This document shows, piece after piece, positions 47,020 to 56,388 of a stretch of 64,000 nt of DNA (its first letter is position 1; each line of letters opens with the position of its first letter). The DNA lies in assembly GCA_902363395.1 (NCBI GenBank), contig CABIZZ010000001.1, forward strand, positions 1,240,001 to 1,304,000, in the 5' to 3' direction. The position numbers were made by a program, and so were the translations under genes. The notes below the pieces were generated by a model. That model searched no databases. It saw only the letters and a list, made by a program, of their open reading frames with translations, and was not told the origin of the DNA. The DNA is from Streptococcaceae bacterium. GTDB taxonomy: Bacteria; Bacillota; Bacilli; Lactobacillales; Streptococcaceae.

Positions 47020-47820
47020 TTATTGTAAGTTCAATTTGAATTTTGTTACATAATGAACGGTAAAGTACATCGCTACAATTTTTACTAGTTCATAGATATA
47101 GGCTGGAACAAAGTTAACAACCAAGACATCACTAAGAGTATCATAATAGCCACTTGACAGATATGAAAGACTGGATAGATCCACTGTAGGGAACATTCTT
47201 CCAATGATGCTGAGGACGATCCAAAGAATAAATCCAAAGACAAAGGCCATCACGACACGATTGTTAATAAAGAGTTGACCCAGTGAAATCGCACAGTAAA
47301 GCATTAAAATTCCTGAGATGGTTGCTAACAATTGGAAGAACAAGATTTGCCAGAGCAGAGGGGCACCAATACGTCCAAGAAACAGACCAAACAACTCAAA
47401 GATATTCTGTTGATGAGCAAGACCGATCACTCCTAAGAAAATAAGCAAAGAAAGGATCAAGCTAATAAAACAGAAGATACTCCAAATCAAAGCAGATGTC
47501 GCTTTTGCAAGTAAAACAGTATGAGAGCTAGTTGGCAGGGTCCAGGTCAAATACCCTTCGCGACCAAAAATATTGTTGTAAAAACGACGAATAATAATGA
47601 TATAGTTGGTCAAGGTCAAGCCAATGTAACCCGCAAAAATGACCAAGACAATAATTCCCCCAATAGTAGAAGCTGTATCTGCTGAATAGCTTGCTGCACC
47701 AGTAATGATACTTGAACCTAGCAAACCAGCAAAAATAGAGAGAATAGCAAGCACACCCGAAATAATGAGATACCACTTATAGGTTGCTTTTAATTCATAT
47801 TTCATTAATTTCCCAAACAT
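47020..47820 (-). CDS. ABC-2 type transporter permease
   Basis: A 266-residue membrane protein with about six helices starting MFGKLMKYELKATYKWYLII, the usual opening of YtrC/ABC-2-type permeases. It lies 9 bases after the ATPase gene, forming a two-gene exporter. The substrate is unknown; relatives act in antimicrobial peptide resistance or lipid/peptide export. No GntR regulator gene is beside it, unlike many such operons. Confidence 0.85.
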   Translation of the reverse strand: MFGKLMKYELKATYKWYLIISGVLAILSIFAGLLGSSIITGAASYSADTASTIGGIIVLVIFAGYIGLTLTNYIIIIRRFYNNIFGREGYLTWTLPTSSHTVLLAKATSALIWSIFCFISLILSLLIFLGVIGLAHQQNIFELFGLFLGRIGAPLLWQILFFQLLATISGILMLYCAISLGQLFINNRVVMAFVFGFILWIVLSIIGRMFPTVDLSSLSYLSSGYYDTLSDVLVVNFVPAYIYELVKIVAMYFTVHYVTKFKLNLQ

Positions 47821-47829
47821 AAGAACCTC

Positions 47830-48537
47830 CTAATACATTCTAAATTGTTCACGGAAGATCTCATCAATCGATTTACCGTATTGGTTGCGAAGAACAGTTG
47901 TGTTTTCATGCAACAGAATACGACCTTGATTGATAAAGAGTGCTTCATCCAAGACTTGTTCAACGTCCGCAATCAAGTGGGTTGAAATCAATACAGATGA
48001 GTTTGGACGACGATTTTGAATGATGGTTCTAAGAATGTAGTCACGCGCAGCAGGGTCCACTCCACCAATTGGTTCATCGAGAATGTACAAATCCGCTTCA
48101 CGGCTCATGACCAAAATTAATTGAACTTTTTCTTTATTCCCTTTAGAGAGTTGTTTCAACTTTTGCTCTGGGTGCAATTGTAAATCGTTCAACAATTGAT
48201 AAGCACGTTGCACATTGAAATCTTTATAGAAGTCTTGGAAGAAACGAAGGGTTTCTGAAATCTTCATATTCTCATCCAAATAAGTTGTATCTGGTAAATA
48301 AGAAACGACTTGTTTGGTTTTTGCAGACGGCACTTGGCCATGGATATAGACATTACCAGAAGTTGGTTGCAAAAGCCCATTCACTAATTTGATAATAGTG
48401 GTTTTCCCACTTCCGTTTGGTCCTAACAAGCCAATGATACGACCCGGTTGAATATTGACACTAACATCGTATAAGGCAATATGCTTACCATACACTTTTT
48501 GAACATGGTCTAAGTAGACCAAAGGGTACTGATTCAT
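47830..48537 (-). CDS. ABC transporter ATP-binding protein
   Basis: A 235-residue exporter ATPase. Walker A GPNGSGKTT (about 38-46), signature LSKGNKEKVQLILV, Walker B LYILDEPIGGVDP and H-loop STHLI are intact. AAGGAG precedes the ATG and a TATAAT -10 lies about 30 bases upstream. Pairs with the permease gene downstream. Confidence 0.9.
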   Translation of the reverse strand: MNQYPLVYLDHVQKVYGKHIALYDVSVNIQPGRIIGLLGPNGSGKTTIIKLVNGLLQPTSGNVYIHGQVPSAKTKQVVSYLPDTTYLDENMKISETLRFFQDFYKDFNVQRAYQLLNDLQLHPEQKLKQLSKGNKEKVQLILVMSREADLYILDEPIGGVDPAARDYILRTIIQNRRPNSSVLISTHLIADVEQVLDEALFINQGRILLHENTTVLRNQYGKSIDEIFREQFRMY

Positions 48538-48655
48538 AATCTTCTCCTTAATTTAATAATGATTCTATTATAACCTTACTAAGAAGTGATTGCAAGATAT
48601 AATCGTAAAAGAAGGTAGAATGTTCGTACTATTTGACATCCAAACTATCTTCACT

Positions 48656-48682
48656 AAAAAAAGAGGAACATCTGTCCCTCCC
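48656..48682 (-). terminator. Terminator of the DUF59 gene
   Basis: On the minus strand GAGGGACA and TGTTCCTC pair and are followed by seven Ts. Confidence 0.85.
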
Positions 48683-48693
48683 TTAAAGCAATT

Positions 48694-49023
48694 TTATTTA
48701 ATCCCTAGAGCAATTCGCGCATAGCGGCTCATCTTCTCAACCGTCCAAGCTGGATACCAGACCAATTTTACATCGACCTTGGTCACTTCTTCCATTCCTG
48801 TTAAGGCATCATAAATCTGATCCGTCAGCAAATCTGCCAATGGGCAACCCATGGTGGTTAGGGTCATATCGATTTCTGTTTCACCAGTTTCACCATCAAA
48901 CCGAATTTCGTAAACCAAACCAAGGTTGACAATATCTATACCTAATTCAGGATCGATGACCTGCTCTAGATTTTCAAGAATACGGTTTTTAATTTGTTCG
49001 ATTTCTTCTGTCGTATAACTCAT
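48694..49023 (-). CDS. DUF59/MIP18-family iron-sulfur assembly protein
   Basis: A 109-residue product with the family core DPELGIDIVNLGLVYEI (about 24-40) and the TTMGCPLA Cys motif (about 57-64). Members such as SufT help maturation of Fe-S proteins. It follows rpoD on the same strand, separated by a 49-bp tandem repeat tract, as seen in other streptococci. Confidence 0.9.
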   Translation of the reverse strand: MSYTTEEIEQIKNRILENLEQVIDPELGIDIVNLGLVYEIRFDGETGETEIDMTLTTMGCPLADLLTDQIYDALTGMEEVTKVDVKLVWYPAWTVEKMSRYARIALGIK

Positions 49024-49103
49024 TCTTCACTCCTTCTTCACTCGGTTCATCCCCATGAAGAATATTTTTGTTTACAGCAAGCCCTAGATTCAAAGAGCTC
49101 TAG

Positions 49104-49274
49104 AAAAGGTCCCCCGGACATGGGTCGCTTTTATATTTCTAGGCGACCGTTAAAAATGTCCACTGGACTTGCCTCGCTTTTGAATTTCTTAGCTCGGGTT
49201 AAAAATGTCCACTGGACCTTCCTCGCTTCCGAATTTCTGGGCTCGGGTTAAAAAGATCCGCAGGATCTTTTTAA
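49104..49274. repeat. 49-bp tandem repeats, three and a half units
   Basis: Units at 49104-49151 (diverged), 49152-49200 and 49201-49249 (near identical) and a half unit 49250-49274. Each starts AAAAATGTCC-ACT-GGAC, a short hairpin, then CCTCGCTTxxGAATTTCTxxGCTCGGGTT. The last hairpin, AAAAAGATCC-GCA-GGATCTTTTT, is the rpoD terminator and overlaps the stop codon. A similar unit lies inside repeat copy A at 11142-11195. Confidence 0.85.
49250..49272. terminator. Terminator of rpoD
   Basis: AAAAAGATCC and GGATCTTTTT pair perfectly around GCA, overlapping the last codon of rpoD. Confidence 0.8.
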
Positions 49275-50383
49275 TCCTCTATAAAGTCACGTAATGGTTT
49301 GCTTCTGCTTGGGTGGCGGAGTTTGCGGAGGGCTTTGGCTTCGATCTGACGGATCCGTTCACGGGTCACGTTGAAGACTTTGCCAACATCTTCCAAGGTC
49401 CGCATTTTTCCATCATCGAGACCAAAACGTAAACGAAGCACGTTTTCTTCCCGGTCTGTCAGGGTATCGAGGACTTCATCCAATTGTTCGCGTAGAACCA
49501 CACGAGTGGTGTAGTCTACTGGATTTTCAATCACTTCGTCTTCAATGAAATCTCCCAAATGGCTATCATCTTCTTCCCCAATTGGGGTTTCGAGAGAAAC
49601 GGGTTCTTGGGCAATTTTCAAGATTTCACGTACCTTATCTGGCGTCATATCCATGCGTTCAGCGATTTGTTCTGGTGTTGGATCTTGTCCCAATTCTTGC
49701 AAGAGATTGCGTTGCTCCCGAACCAATTTGTTAATGGTTTCCACCATGTGAACAGGAATCCGAATGGTACGGGCTTGGTCTGCAATGGCACGAGTGATAG
49801 CCTGACGGATCCACCAAGTGGCATAGGTAGAAAACTTGAAGCCTTTTGTATAGTCAAACTTATCAACGGCCTTCATCAAGCCCATATTTCCTTCTTGGAT
49901 CAAATCCAAGAATTGCATCCCACGACCAACATAGCGTTTCGCAATGGAAACAACCAAACGAAGGTTGGCTTCTGCCAAACGTTGCTTAGCTTCCAAATCC
50001 CCTTGTTCCACCAAGATGGCCAATTCTTGCTCTTCTTCATTGGTTAAAAGAGGAACGACCCCAATTTCTTTCAAATACATCCGAACAGGGTCATTGACCT
50101 TGGCAGAGTTACTTCCAAGCAATTCCTCATCCGTCAACTCTGGTTCTTCCTCTTCGGTGTTCAAGACACGCGCGCTTGGATTTCCTTCTTTATCCGTGAT
50201 GGAAATCCCAGCATCCTGAATCCGTTGCAACAAATCATCAATTTCATCGGCATCCAAGGTAAAAGGAATGACCAATTGATCATTGATTTCATCATCTGTT
50301 GCAGTACCACTTTTCTTATGACTACGAATAAACTCTGCAATTTGGACATCTAAAGTTGTGATATCTTTTTGTTCTTTCGCCAT
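49271..50383 (-). CDS. rpoD: Primary sigma factor RpoD (sigma 70/A)
   Basis: Housekeeping sigma factor of 370 residues. Region 1.2 [11 protein letters not shown], region 2 ([20 protein letters not shown], then ATWWIRQAI for -10 recognition), region 3 and region 4.2 [20 protein letters not shown] for -35 binding are intact. Three bases after dnaG, which gives the dnaG-rpoD macromolecular-synthesis operon. Confidence 0.97.
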   Translation of the reverse strand: MAKEQKDITTLDVQIAEFIRSHKKSGTATDDEINDQLVIPFTLDADEIDDLLQRIQDAGISITDKEGNPSARVLNTEEEEPELTDEELLGSNSAKVNDPVRMYLKEIGVVPLLTNEEEQELAILVEQGDLEAKQRLAEANLRLVVSIAKRYVGRGMQFLDLIQEGNMGLMKAVDKFDYTKGFKFSTYATWWIRQAITRAIADQARTIRIPVHMVETINKLVREQRNLLQELGQDPTPEQIAERMDMTPDKVREILKIAQEPVSLETPIGEEDDSHLGDFIEDEVIENPVDYTTRVVLREQLDEVLDTLTDREENVLRLRFGLDDGKMRTLEDVGKVFNVTRERIRQIEAKALRKLRHPSRSKPLRDFIED

Positions 50384-50385
50384 TC

Positions 50386-52173
50386 CTACTCCATTCTTCT
50401 TTTTTGAGCGATTAGTCGCTCGAGTTCCAATAAAGCCTGATCCGCATCTCCACTGTGAGAGGCGTCTCGGACTTTCTTTCCTATTTGTTGACTTTCTTTA
50501 CGGAGAAGCTCACGATTTCTCGTTTCTTCCACTTCTTCCAACTCATTCTCCGCTATTTCATCCGGTAAATTTTCTTCTAGCATCAGATACCAAGCTCGTT
50601 GCACTTCCTCTGTCTGCTCTGACAAATCCTGCGATGTCACTTCTCCATTTTGACAAAGAAGTTGGTACAAGGTTTGCAAGGCAGGGGTATCAAATGAAAA
50701 ATCTGTCCGAAGACGATATTCATTCAAAACATAAGGAAAGTCCTTCATCCGATGAAGGAGATGATTCTCCGCCCGGATCAGACGAGGCAGCTGCTTTTGC
50801 ACAACAGTTGGACTAGCAACTGGAGCCTGCGTCTGGATTGGCCCTTGAGCCTGACGCTGACTCCGCATCTGAAGGCGACTAGCATTAACCGTCTGTTCTA
50901 CCTGCATATAATCAAAGTCGACCAAGAGATCGGCTAATTTATAAATATAGGTATTCTGTGCCGTTACAGATGGCGTCTGAGCAATTAAGGGAGCCATTTT
51001 TTCGACAAATTCAATCTGCGCCTGCAAATTTTCAATATTGTCTGGCTTCCAATAATCCATGAGAAACTCTACGCGACTGAGACGTGTTTTTTCCAATAAG
51101 TCCGCCAAAGCCTGAGGAGAATTCTTATTGAGATACTCGTCTGGGTCCATCTGATCAGGAATCTGGACGACCTCTACCTCCTGTTTTTCCAGGACCTCCA
51201 AAGCCTTTGCTGTCGCCAGCCTTCCCGCCTTATCCCCATCATAGGCCAAGATAACCTTTTTGGTAAATTTGCTCAGATGAGCCACATGTTCCTGCGTGAG
51301 GGCTGTCCCCATAGAAGCAACGGCATTCTCAATCCCAGCTCGGTAGGCTGCGATGACATCCATGAATCCTTCCATCAGATAAAGCTCATGGTTTTTCTTA
51401 GCGACCTGCTTGGCCTTGTCCAAATGGTAGAGCTCATAACTCTTGTTAAAAAGGAGCGTAGCGCGGCTGTTCTTGTATTTCCCCTGAGGCTTTGCTCCCT
51501 CAGCTGATTCACGCCAGAGTCGACCAGAAAAGGCAATGACTCGACCAGTATCATCCGACAAGGGAAACATGATGCGATCTTGAAACGCATCATACATGGT
51601 CCCCCTATCACTAATATGAAATAAACCTGAGTCGGCCAGAATATTTTCTGAAAACTTCCCTGAAACACTCTGAAGCAAATAATTTCCTTCTGCTGGTGCA
51701 AGCCCTATTTGAAAATGCCGAAGAACCTCATCATCAAGCCCTCGGTCATACAAGTATTGCCGAGCCTCTTCACCCATCTTTGTCGTCATCAGGATGGCAT
51801 GATAGAACTTGGCAGCCTCTTGATGTATCTCATAGAAGGGCTGTTTCCCATCTGCTTGTTGGGGCCTAGACTGACTTGGAGGAAGAGTCTGGACACGAAT
51901 GCCCACCTGATCTCCGACAATTTGAACAGCTTCCATGAAGGAGACACCACGATAGTCTTCAATAAACTTAAAAACATCGCCTGAGCGACCACAACCAAAA
52001 CAATGATAGAATTGTTTATCCTCGACCACATTGAAAGAAGGGGTCTTTTCACCATGAAAAGGGCAGAGACCTAAAAAGTTTCGTCCTGCCTTTGTCAATT
52101 GAACGACTTCTCCGATTACATCTACAATATTCACACTGTTTTTAATTTCTGAAATCAGTTGTTTGTCAACCAT
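50386..52173 (-). CDS. dnaG: DNA primase
   Basis: Synthesises RNA primers at the fork. The 595-residue product has the CHC2 zinc finger ([11 protein letters not shown]...FYHCFGCG, about 38-65), the TOPRIM domain ([12 protein letters not shown] and LAYDGDKAG) and a C-terminal helicase-binding region. The start [10 protein letters not shown] at 52173 is chosen because GGAGG lies 9 bases upstream and family members begin there; an earlier frame start at 52206 includes the site itself. Confidence 0.95.
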   Translation of the reverse strand: MVDKQLISEIKNSVNIVDVIGEVVQLTKAGRNFLGLCPFHGEKTPSFNVVEDKQFYHCFGCGRSGDVFKFIEDYRGVSFMEAVQIVGDQVGIRVQTLPPSQSRPQQADGKQPFYEIHQEAAKFYHAILMTTKMGEEARQYLYDRGLDDEVLRHFQIGLAPAEGNYLLQSVSGKFSENILADSGLFHISDRGTMYDAFQDRIMFPLSDDTGRVIAFSGRLWRESAEGAKPQGKYKNSRATLLFNKSYELYHLDKAKQVAKKNHELYLMEGFMDVIAAYRAGIENAVASMGTALTQEHVAHLSKFTKKVILAYDGDKAGRLATAKALEVLEKQEVEVVQIPDQMDPDEYLNKNSPQALADLLEKTRLSRVEFLMDYWKPDNIENLQAQIEFVEKMAPLIAQTPSVTAQNTYIYKLADLLVDFDYMQVEQTVNASRLQMRSQRQAQGPIQTQAPVASPTVVQKQLPRLIRAENHLLHRMKDFPYVLNEYRLRTDFSFDTPALQTLYQLLCQNGEVTSQDLSEQTEEVQRAWYLMLEENLPDEIAENELEEVEETRNRELLRKESQQIGKKVRDASHSGDADQALLELERLIAQKRRME

Positions 52174-52342
52174 AAACAGTGCCTCCATTTTACCATAGAA
52201 TATCATTAACTATTTTAAACTAATTTTTGTCAATTGTAAATCATCCGCATTGATTTTCACCCGATTTTTCCACATTTTTCCTGAGTTTTGAAAGCCTCCA
52301 TTTTCCTTAAATCAACTTTTTAAAAAAATTTGAGCATATTTA

Positions 52343-52371
52343 TTGAATACGAAAAAAATTTCAGTTATACT
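52343..52371 (+). promoter_or_regulatory. Promoter of mscL
   Basis: TTGAAT (52343-52348) and TATACT (52366-52371) are 17 bases apart, 41 bases before the mscL start. Confidence 0.65.
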
Positions 52372-52412
52372 ATGCTCTGTAAAAATTTATTATGAAAGGA
52401 CATATTTAGGAT

Positions 52413-52790
52413 ATGTTAAAAGATTTGAAAGCTTTTCTCCTTCGTGGGAATATTGTTGACCTTGCTGTCGCAGTCGTTATCGGAGCTGCATTTGGAGCTA
52501 TCGTAACATCATTTGTTAACGATATCATCACTCCACTTATTTTGAACCCAGCTATGAAAGCTGCTGGTGTTGAAAAGATTGCACAATTGTCATGGAACGG
52601 TGTTGCTTACGGTAGCTTCTTGAGCGCTGTTATCAACTTCCTTGTTGTTGGTACTGTTCTTTTCTTCGTAGTAAAAGCTGCTGAGAAAGCTCAAAACCTT
52701 GGTAAAAAAGAGGAAGCTGCTGAAGAAGAAGCTGCTCCTACTCAAGAAGAGTTGCTTGCTGAAATCCGCGACTTGCTTGCAAACAAATAA
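52413..52790 (+). CDS. mscL: Large-conductance mechanosensitive channel
   Basis: Homopentameric channel that opens on hypo-osmotic shock. The 125-residue product has the N-terminal amphipathic segment MLKDLKAFLLRGNIVDLAVA, helix TM1 with GAAFGAIVTSFV, TM2 (FLVVGTVLFFVV) and an acidic C-terminal helix. It lies opposite in strand to dnaG and rpsU, between them. Confidence 0.97.
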   Translation: MLKDLKAFLLRGNIVDLAVAVVIGAAFGAIVTSFVNDIITPLILNPAMKAAGVEKIAQLSWNGVAYGSFLSAVINFLVVGTVLFFVVKAAEKAQNLGKKEEAAEEEAAPTQEELLAEIRDLLANK

Positions 52791-52799
52791 TCAGATAAA

Positions 52800-52838
52800 A
52801 AGATCCGATCTTCTAGCTAGAAGGTCGGGTTTTTTATC
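52800..52838 (+). terminator. Terminator of mscL
   Basis: GATCCGATCTTCTAG and CTAGAAGGTCGGGTT pair with a few mismatches and are followed by six Ts. Confidence 0.75.
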
Positions 52839-52857
52839 TTCAATTTTTCTAGAGAAA

Positions 52858-52882
52858 CAAAAAACAGACCGAAGTCTGTTCT
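52858..52882 (-). terminator. Terminator of rpsU
   Basis: On the minus strand AACAGAC-TTCG-GTCTGTT is followed by TTTTG. Confidence 0.9.
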
Positions 52883-52891
52883 TGTATTCAA

Positions 52892-53068
52892 TTAGAATTT
52901 TTTACGTTTACGAGCTGCTTCTGATTTACGTTTACGTTTTACAGAAGGTTTTTCATAGAATTCACGTTTGCGTGTTTCTTGAAGAGTACCAGCTTTAGTA
53001 ACCGCGCGTTTGAAACGACGAAGAGCATCGTCAAGAGATTCATTCTTACGTACTACTGTTTTTGACAT
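52892..53068 (-). CDS. rpsU: 30S ribosomal protein S21
   Basis: Basic 58-residue ribosomal protein starting [20 protein letters not shown] and ending [12 protein letters not shown], a full-length S21. The start at 53068 follows GGGAG; a frame extension 8 codons upstream is not part of the protein. The rpsU-dnaG-rpoD grouping is conserved, here interrupted by mscL on the other strand. Confidence 0.97.
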
Positions 53069-53211
53069 GTTTTTCACTCCCTTCAAGTTCAAGATCTATT
53101 CTATTCTACACGGAATTCTGTAGATTGTCAAGAAAAAGTTAAAGGAATTCATCTCTCACCATCATCTTAGCTTCAAAACTGTGCTAGAATTTCAGATTTT
53201 GGAAAATCCTT

Positions 53212-53523
53212 TCATTCATAACGATCATAAAGCTTTGACACTACTTGTTCGAATGCTTCCAATTCCTCCCAATAATTCGTTGGGAGATTGCGAATTCTAC
53301 TTAGATCATTTGGATCAAAATGATAGACCATATGGCGCAAAATTTGACATTCAATCCAACGTAAGTCTTTCAGTTGCTCAAGACTAACAGAATCCATCCT
53401 TTCTAGATACTGACAAAGAGCAACAAGTGCGTCTGAATGAAACTCCTTCTCCTCATGCAAATAATATAGAAAACTAAAATAACCAGCTCTTCTATTATCT
53501 TTTATTATATTCCTTTCTTTCAT
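53212..53523 (-). CDS. Hypothetical protein
   Basis: A 103-residue soluble, mainly helical frame starting MKERNIIKDNRRAGYFSFLY. AGGAG-like sequence (GGAGTAGGG) precedes the start. No membrane segment, no family recognised. It lies 30 bases after the methyltransferase gene on the same strand and probably shares its transcript. AT-rich codon use like its upstream neighbour. Confidence 0.6.
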   Translation of the reverse strand: MKERNIIKDNRRAGYFSFLYYLHEEKEFHSDALVALCQYLERMDSVSLEQLKDLRWIECQILRHMVYHFDPNDLSRIRNLPTNYWEELEAFEQVVSKLYDRYE

Positions 53524-53553
53524 CCCTACTCCTAATAATAAGCATTTACTGAC

Positions 53554-54177
53554 TTAATTCGTCTCTTTTACAATCTTATAAAGAATCCATCGCCCACTCT
53601 TCTGACTTGTTAAAAGATTCAGTCCTTTTGACGACAAGAACTTACTAAACTCATCCTCCACTTTGAATTGTGGCAAGAAATAAACTAATTTTTGCCATTC
53701 ACAAGCTAGCAAAAGCAGTCCATCTGATGTAAGAACTCTTCTTAACTCCGTAAATGAAGTCTCTATATCCTCCCAATGAAAATGCGTTTGAAAGCCTGTT
53801 ATTAAATCAAACGTTTCATCAGGATAACCTGTCTTTCTAACATCTTTTCGTTCAAACTTAAGGTTTAAACTTTCCGAATCCTTCGCTTCTGAGATAGCAG
53901 TTGCTGAACTATCGATTCCTATAACTGTACTTCTTGGATAGATTTCTTTCAAAAAGATACTTGAACGACCGTTTCCTACTCCTACATCTAGTATTCTATG
54001 GACATCATTTTTATCCAGTTGTCTGGTTGCCCACACATACATAGGAAAATAAGTATAATTCCAAATTTTCATCATTCCTTTCCCGAGTATTCCTGTAGGA
54101 TTCTTTGACTGCTGAATTAGATGATGCATTAAGAAATATAAAAATAATAAGCAGATGGTAATAATTATAATTAACAA
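53554..54177 (-). CDS. Membrane-anchored class I SAM-dependent methyltransferase
   Basis: A 207-residue product. SAM motif I ILDVGVGNGRSSIFL (about 60-74), motif II VIGIDSSATAI and the LLACEW segment fit a class I small-molecule methyltransferase. A hydrophobic helix (LIIIITICLLFLYFL, residues 2-16) precedes the domain, so the enzyme is likely membrane-bound. The start is taken as TTG at 54177 because AAAGGAG lies 8 bases upstream; a GTG at 54207 lies before that site. Substrate unknown. Confidence 0.75.
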   Translation of the reverse strand: MLIIIITICLLFLYFLMHHLIQQSKNPTGILGKGMMKIWNYTYFPMYVWATRQLDKNDVHRILDVGVGNGRSSIFLKEIYPRSTVIGIDSSATAISEAKDSESLNLKFERKDVRKTGYPDETFDLITGFQTHFHWEDIETSFTELRRVLTSDGLLLLACEWQKLVYFLPQFKVEDEFSKFLSSKGLNLLTSQKSGRWILYKIVKETN

Positions 54178-54265
54178 GCTACTAACTCCTTTATTAAAAT
54201 AACACAATTAAAGCCCCATAAAAAAACAGACTTAATTATTGTTTCTACACGAAACTTTCTTAAAA

Positions 54266-54299
54266 AAACACTTTCCGTAATGTCTACGAAAAGTGTTCT
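54266..54299 (-). terminator. Terminator of the glycerol facilitator gene
   Basis: On the minus strand AACACTTTTCGTAG and ATTACGGAAAGTGTT pair with a central mismatch and are followed by seven Ts. Confidence 0.85.
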
Positions 54300-54303
54300 G
54301 GTC

Positions 54304-55173
54304 TTACTTATAAAGGAAGGTAAAGAGGGCAATAGCAACGATTGCAGCCAAGATTGGTGCTACAACTGGTACCCAAGCGTACCACCATTTTGAATCTCCC
54401 TTGTGTTCACCTAAAACAGATTTTGGAAGGAAAGCGTGAACCAAACGTGGACCAAGGTCACGTGCAGGGTTCAAACCAGGTCCTGTAGGACCACCAAGTG
54501 ATGTCACCAAAGCCATAACGAGGAATCCAAGTGCCAAGTGAGCCACTCCTAAACCAGGAGCATGTGCTTGTGACAAAGCCAATTTTGCGGCTGTTGAAGA
54601 AGCATCAAAAATCCCTCCCTGCTCAGTCGCTGCTCTTTGAGCTAGAGAAGCAACCTCTGCACCAAAGAAGTGTTTTGTCAAGGCAAGTGCACCGAAGAAA
54701 AGGACGAATGATCCAGCAAACTCATTGACGAAACCATTGATGGTTGCTGCTTTACGTGATTCTGGAGTTCCTTTATCCAAGCTAGAAATCGTTGAGAATG
54801 TTCCCAAGATATTGTTTGGATTTTCAGTTTGAAGGTAGTAAGGACGGTGAGTCGCAACGACAACCAATTGCCCAAACATAGCCCCAAGAAGTTGAGCAAC
54901 GATGTAGTATAAAACATTTTCCCAAGGGAAGAGTCCGCTAACTGCAAGACCAATCGTAAAGGCAGGGTTGATATGGTTACCAGAAACGTTACCAAACATC
55001 AAGGCTGGCATCATAACACCTATTCCGTAGCCAATCGCAATCACGAGCCATCCACTTTGATGCCCCTTGGTACCCTTCAACTCAACGTTTGCAACGGCAC
55101 CATTTCCTAAAATAATCAATAATGCTGTTGCAATAAATTCGGTCGCAACTTTAACCCAAAAATCAAATTGCAT
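54304..55173 (-). CDS. glpF: Aquaporin / glycerol uptake facilitator
   Basis: Membrane channel of 289 residues of the MIP family with six helices. NPA boxes are NHINPAFTIG (about 67-76) and GLNPARDLG (about 231-239). It is longer than E. coli GlpF, with extra loops around 110-145 and 180-205, as in the large aquaglyceroporins (Gla type) of lactic acid bacteria. The exact substrate, water, glycerol or H2O2, is not settled by sequence. Single gene. Confidence 0.9.
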   Translation of the reverse strand: MQFDFWVKVATEFIATALLIILGNGAVANVELKGTKGHQSGWLVIAIGYGIGVMMPALMFGNVSGNHINPAFTIGLAVSGLFPWENVLYYIVAQLLGAMFGQLVVVATHRPYYLQTENPNNILGTFSTISSLDKGTPESRKAATINGFVNEFAGSFVLFFGALALTKHFFGAEVASLAQRAATEQGGIFDASSTAAKLALSQAHAPGLGVAHLALGFLVMALVTSLGGPTGPGLNPARDLGPRLVHAFLPKSVLGEHKGDSKWWYAWVPVVAPILAAIVAIALFTFLYK

Positions 55174-55378
55174 TTTTGAATAATCTCCTTATAAATAAAA
55201 ATAATAATAATTTATTCTAACAGATTATTGAGGACTTGTAAATAAACCGAACATTATTTTTAAAAAATATATCTCAATCCCCTGATTCATCCTTTTCTAT
55301 CCTTGTACTTTCTACACTTTCTATTTATCCCCGAATTATGATACAATAGGACTAGTTACACATCACAAAGGAGATCTC

Positions 55379-56347
55379 ATGTCTGAAATCTATGACATTA
55401 CCATTATTGGTGGTGGCCCTGTTGGGCTTTTTGCTGCCTTCTATGGCCATATGCGTCAAGTAAAAGTGAAATTGATTGATTCCCTTCCTCAATTAGGTGG
55501 TCAACCTGCTATTCTCTATCCTGAAAAACGAATCCTGGATGTCCCTGGTTTTACGAACTTAACCGGAGAAGAATTGTCCCAACGGTTGATCGATCAATTA
55601 GAAACTTTCGAGACCGACATTTGTTTGAACGAAACTGTTTTGGATATTCTTAAAAACGAGGATCACTTCCTCATTGAAACTAATAAAGACCAGCATTTCA
55701 GTCGTGCTGTCATTATTGCGATGGGTGGTGGTGCCTTTAAACCTCGTCCTTTAGAAGTGGATGGGGCTGAAGAATTTGAGAACGTTCACTACCATGTTTC
55801 AAATATCCAACAATATGCCGGCAAACAAGTTGCAATTCTAGGAGGAGGAGATTCAGCAGTCGATTGGGCCCTAGCCTTTGAAAAAATCGCACCGACAACT
55901 CTGGTCCATCGTCGTGATAATTTCCGCGCTCTCGAACACAGCGTTGAAGAATTAAAGGCTTCGTCCGTCTCTATTCAAACTCCTTATGTTCCTAGCCGTT
56001 TAATCGGAGAAAATGGCCGTGCCAGCCATCTGGAAATTAGCAAGGTTAAATCAGATGAAACCCAATTACTCCCCATCGATGAACTCTTTGTCAATTATGG
56101 CTTTAAATCATCCGTTGGGAAATTGAAAGAATGGGGCTTGGACCTCCAACGCCATAAAATCCTCGTGAACCGCAAACAAGAGACCAGCCGAGAAGGCATT
56201 TACGCTTGCGGCGATTGTTGCTTCTACGAAGGAAAGATCGATTTGATTGCTACTGGATTAGGCGAGGCTCCGACTGCGGTAAATAATGCGATAAACTACA
56301 TTTATCCAGATAAGAAAGTTCAACCAGTCCATTCGACTAGTTTGTAA
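55379..56347 (+). CDS. Ferredoxin/flavodoxin-NADP+ reductase, thioredoxin-reductase-like
   Basis: FAD enzyme of 322 residues. FAD loop GGGPVGLFAAF (about 11-21), NADPH loop ILGGGDSAVDWA (about 158-169) and the closing GDCCFYEGKIDLIATGLGEA are typical. It resembles thioredoxin reductase but lacks the CXXC active site, which marks the YumC-type ferredoxin-NADP+ reductase. GGAG lies before ATG and TACAAT is about 40 bases upstream. Convergent with whiA across a shared terminator. Confidence 0.9.
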   Translation: MSEIYDITIIGGGPVGLFAAFYGHMRQVKVKLIDSLPQLGGQPAILYPEKRILDVPGFTNLTGEELSQRLIDQLETFETDICLNETVLDILKNEDHFLIETNKDQHFSRAVIIAMGGGAFKPRPLEVDGAEEFENVHYHVSNIQQYAGKQVAILGGGDSAVDWALAFEKIAPTTLVHRRDNFRALEHSVEELKASSVSIQTPYVPSRLIGENGRASHLEISKVKSDETQLLPIDELFVNYGFKSSVGKLKEWGLDLQRHKILVNRKQETSREGIYACGDCCFYEGKIDLIATGLGEAPTAVNNAINYIYPDKKVQPVHSTSL

Positions 56348-56352
56348 GAAAA

Positions 56353-56388
56353 AACCTTTGAATCATTGATTCAAAGGTTTTTTCTTAT
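56353..56388. terminator. Bidirectional terminator between the reductase and whiA
   Basis: AAAAAACCTTTGAATCA and TGATTCAAAGGTTTTTT pair perfectly around a TT centre; the end overlaps the whiA stop region. Confidence 0.9.

Noticed and set aside
49104..49274. CRISPR array after rpoD
   Set aside because: Whole 49-bp units repeat without unique spacers, so these are tandem repeats.
49559..50047. 162-codon plus-strand frame
   Set aside because: Complement of rpoD; no start signal and no recognisable domain.
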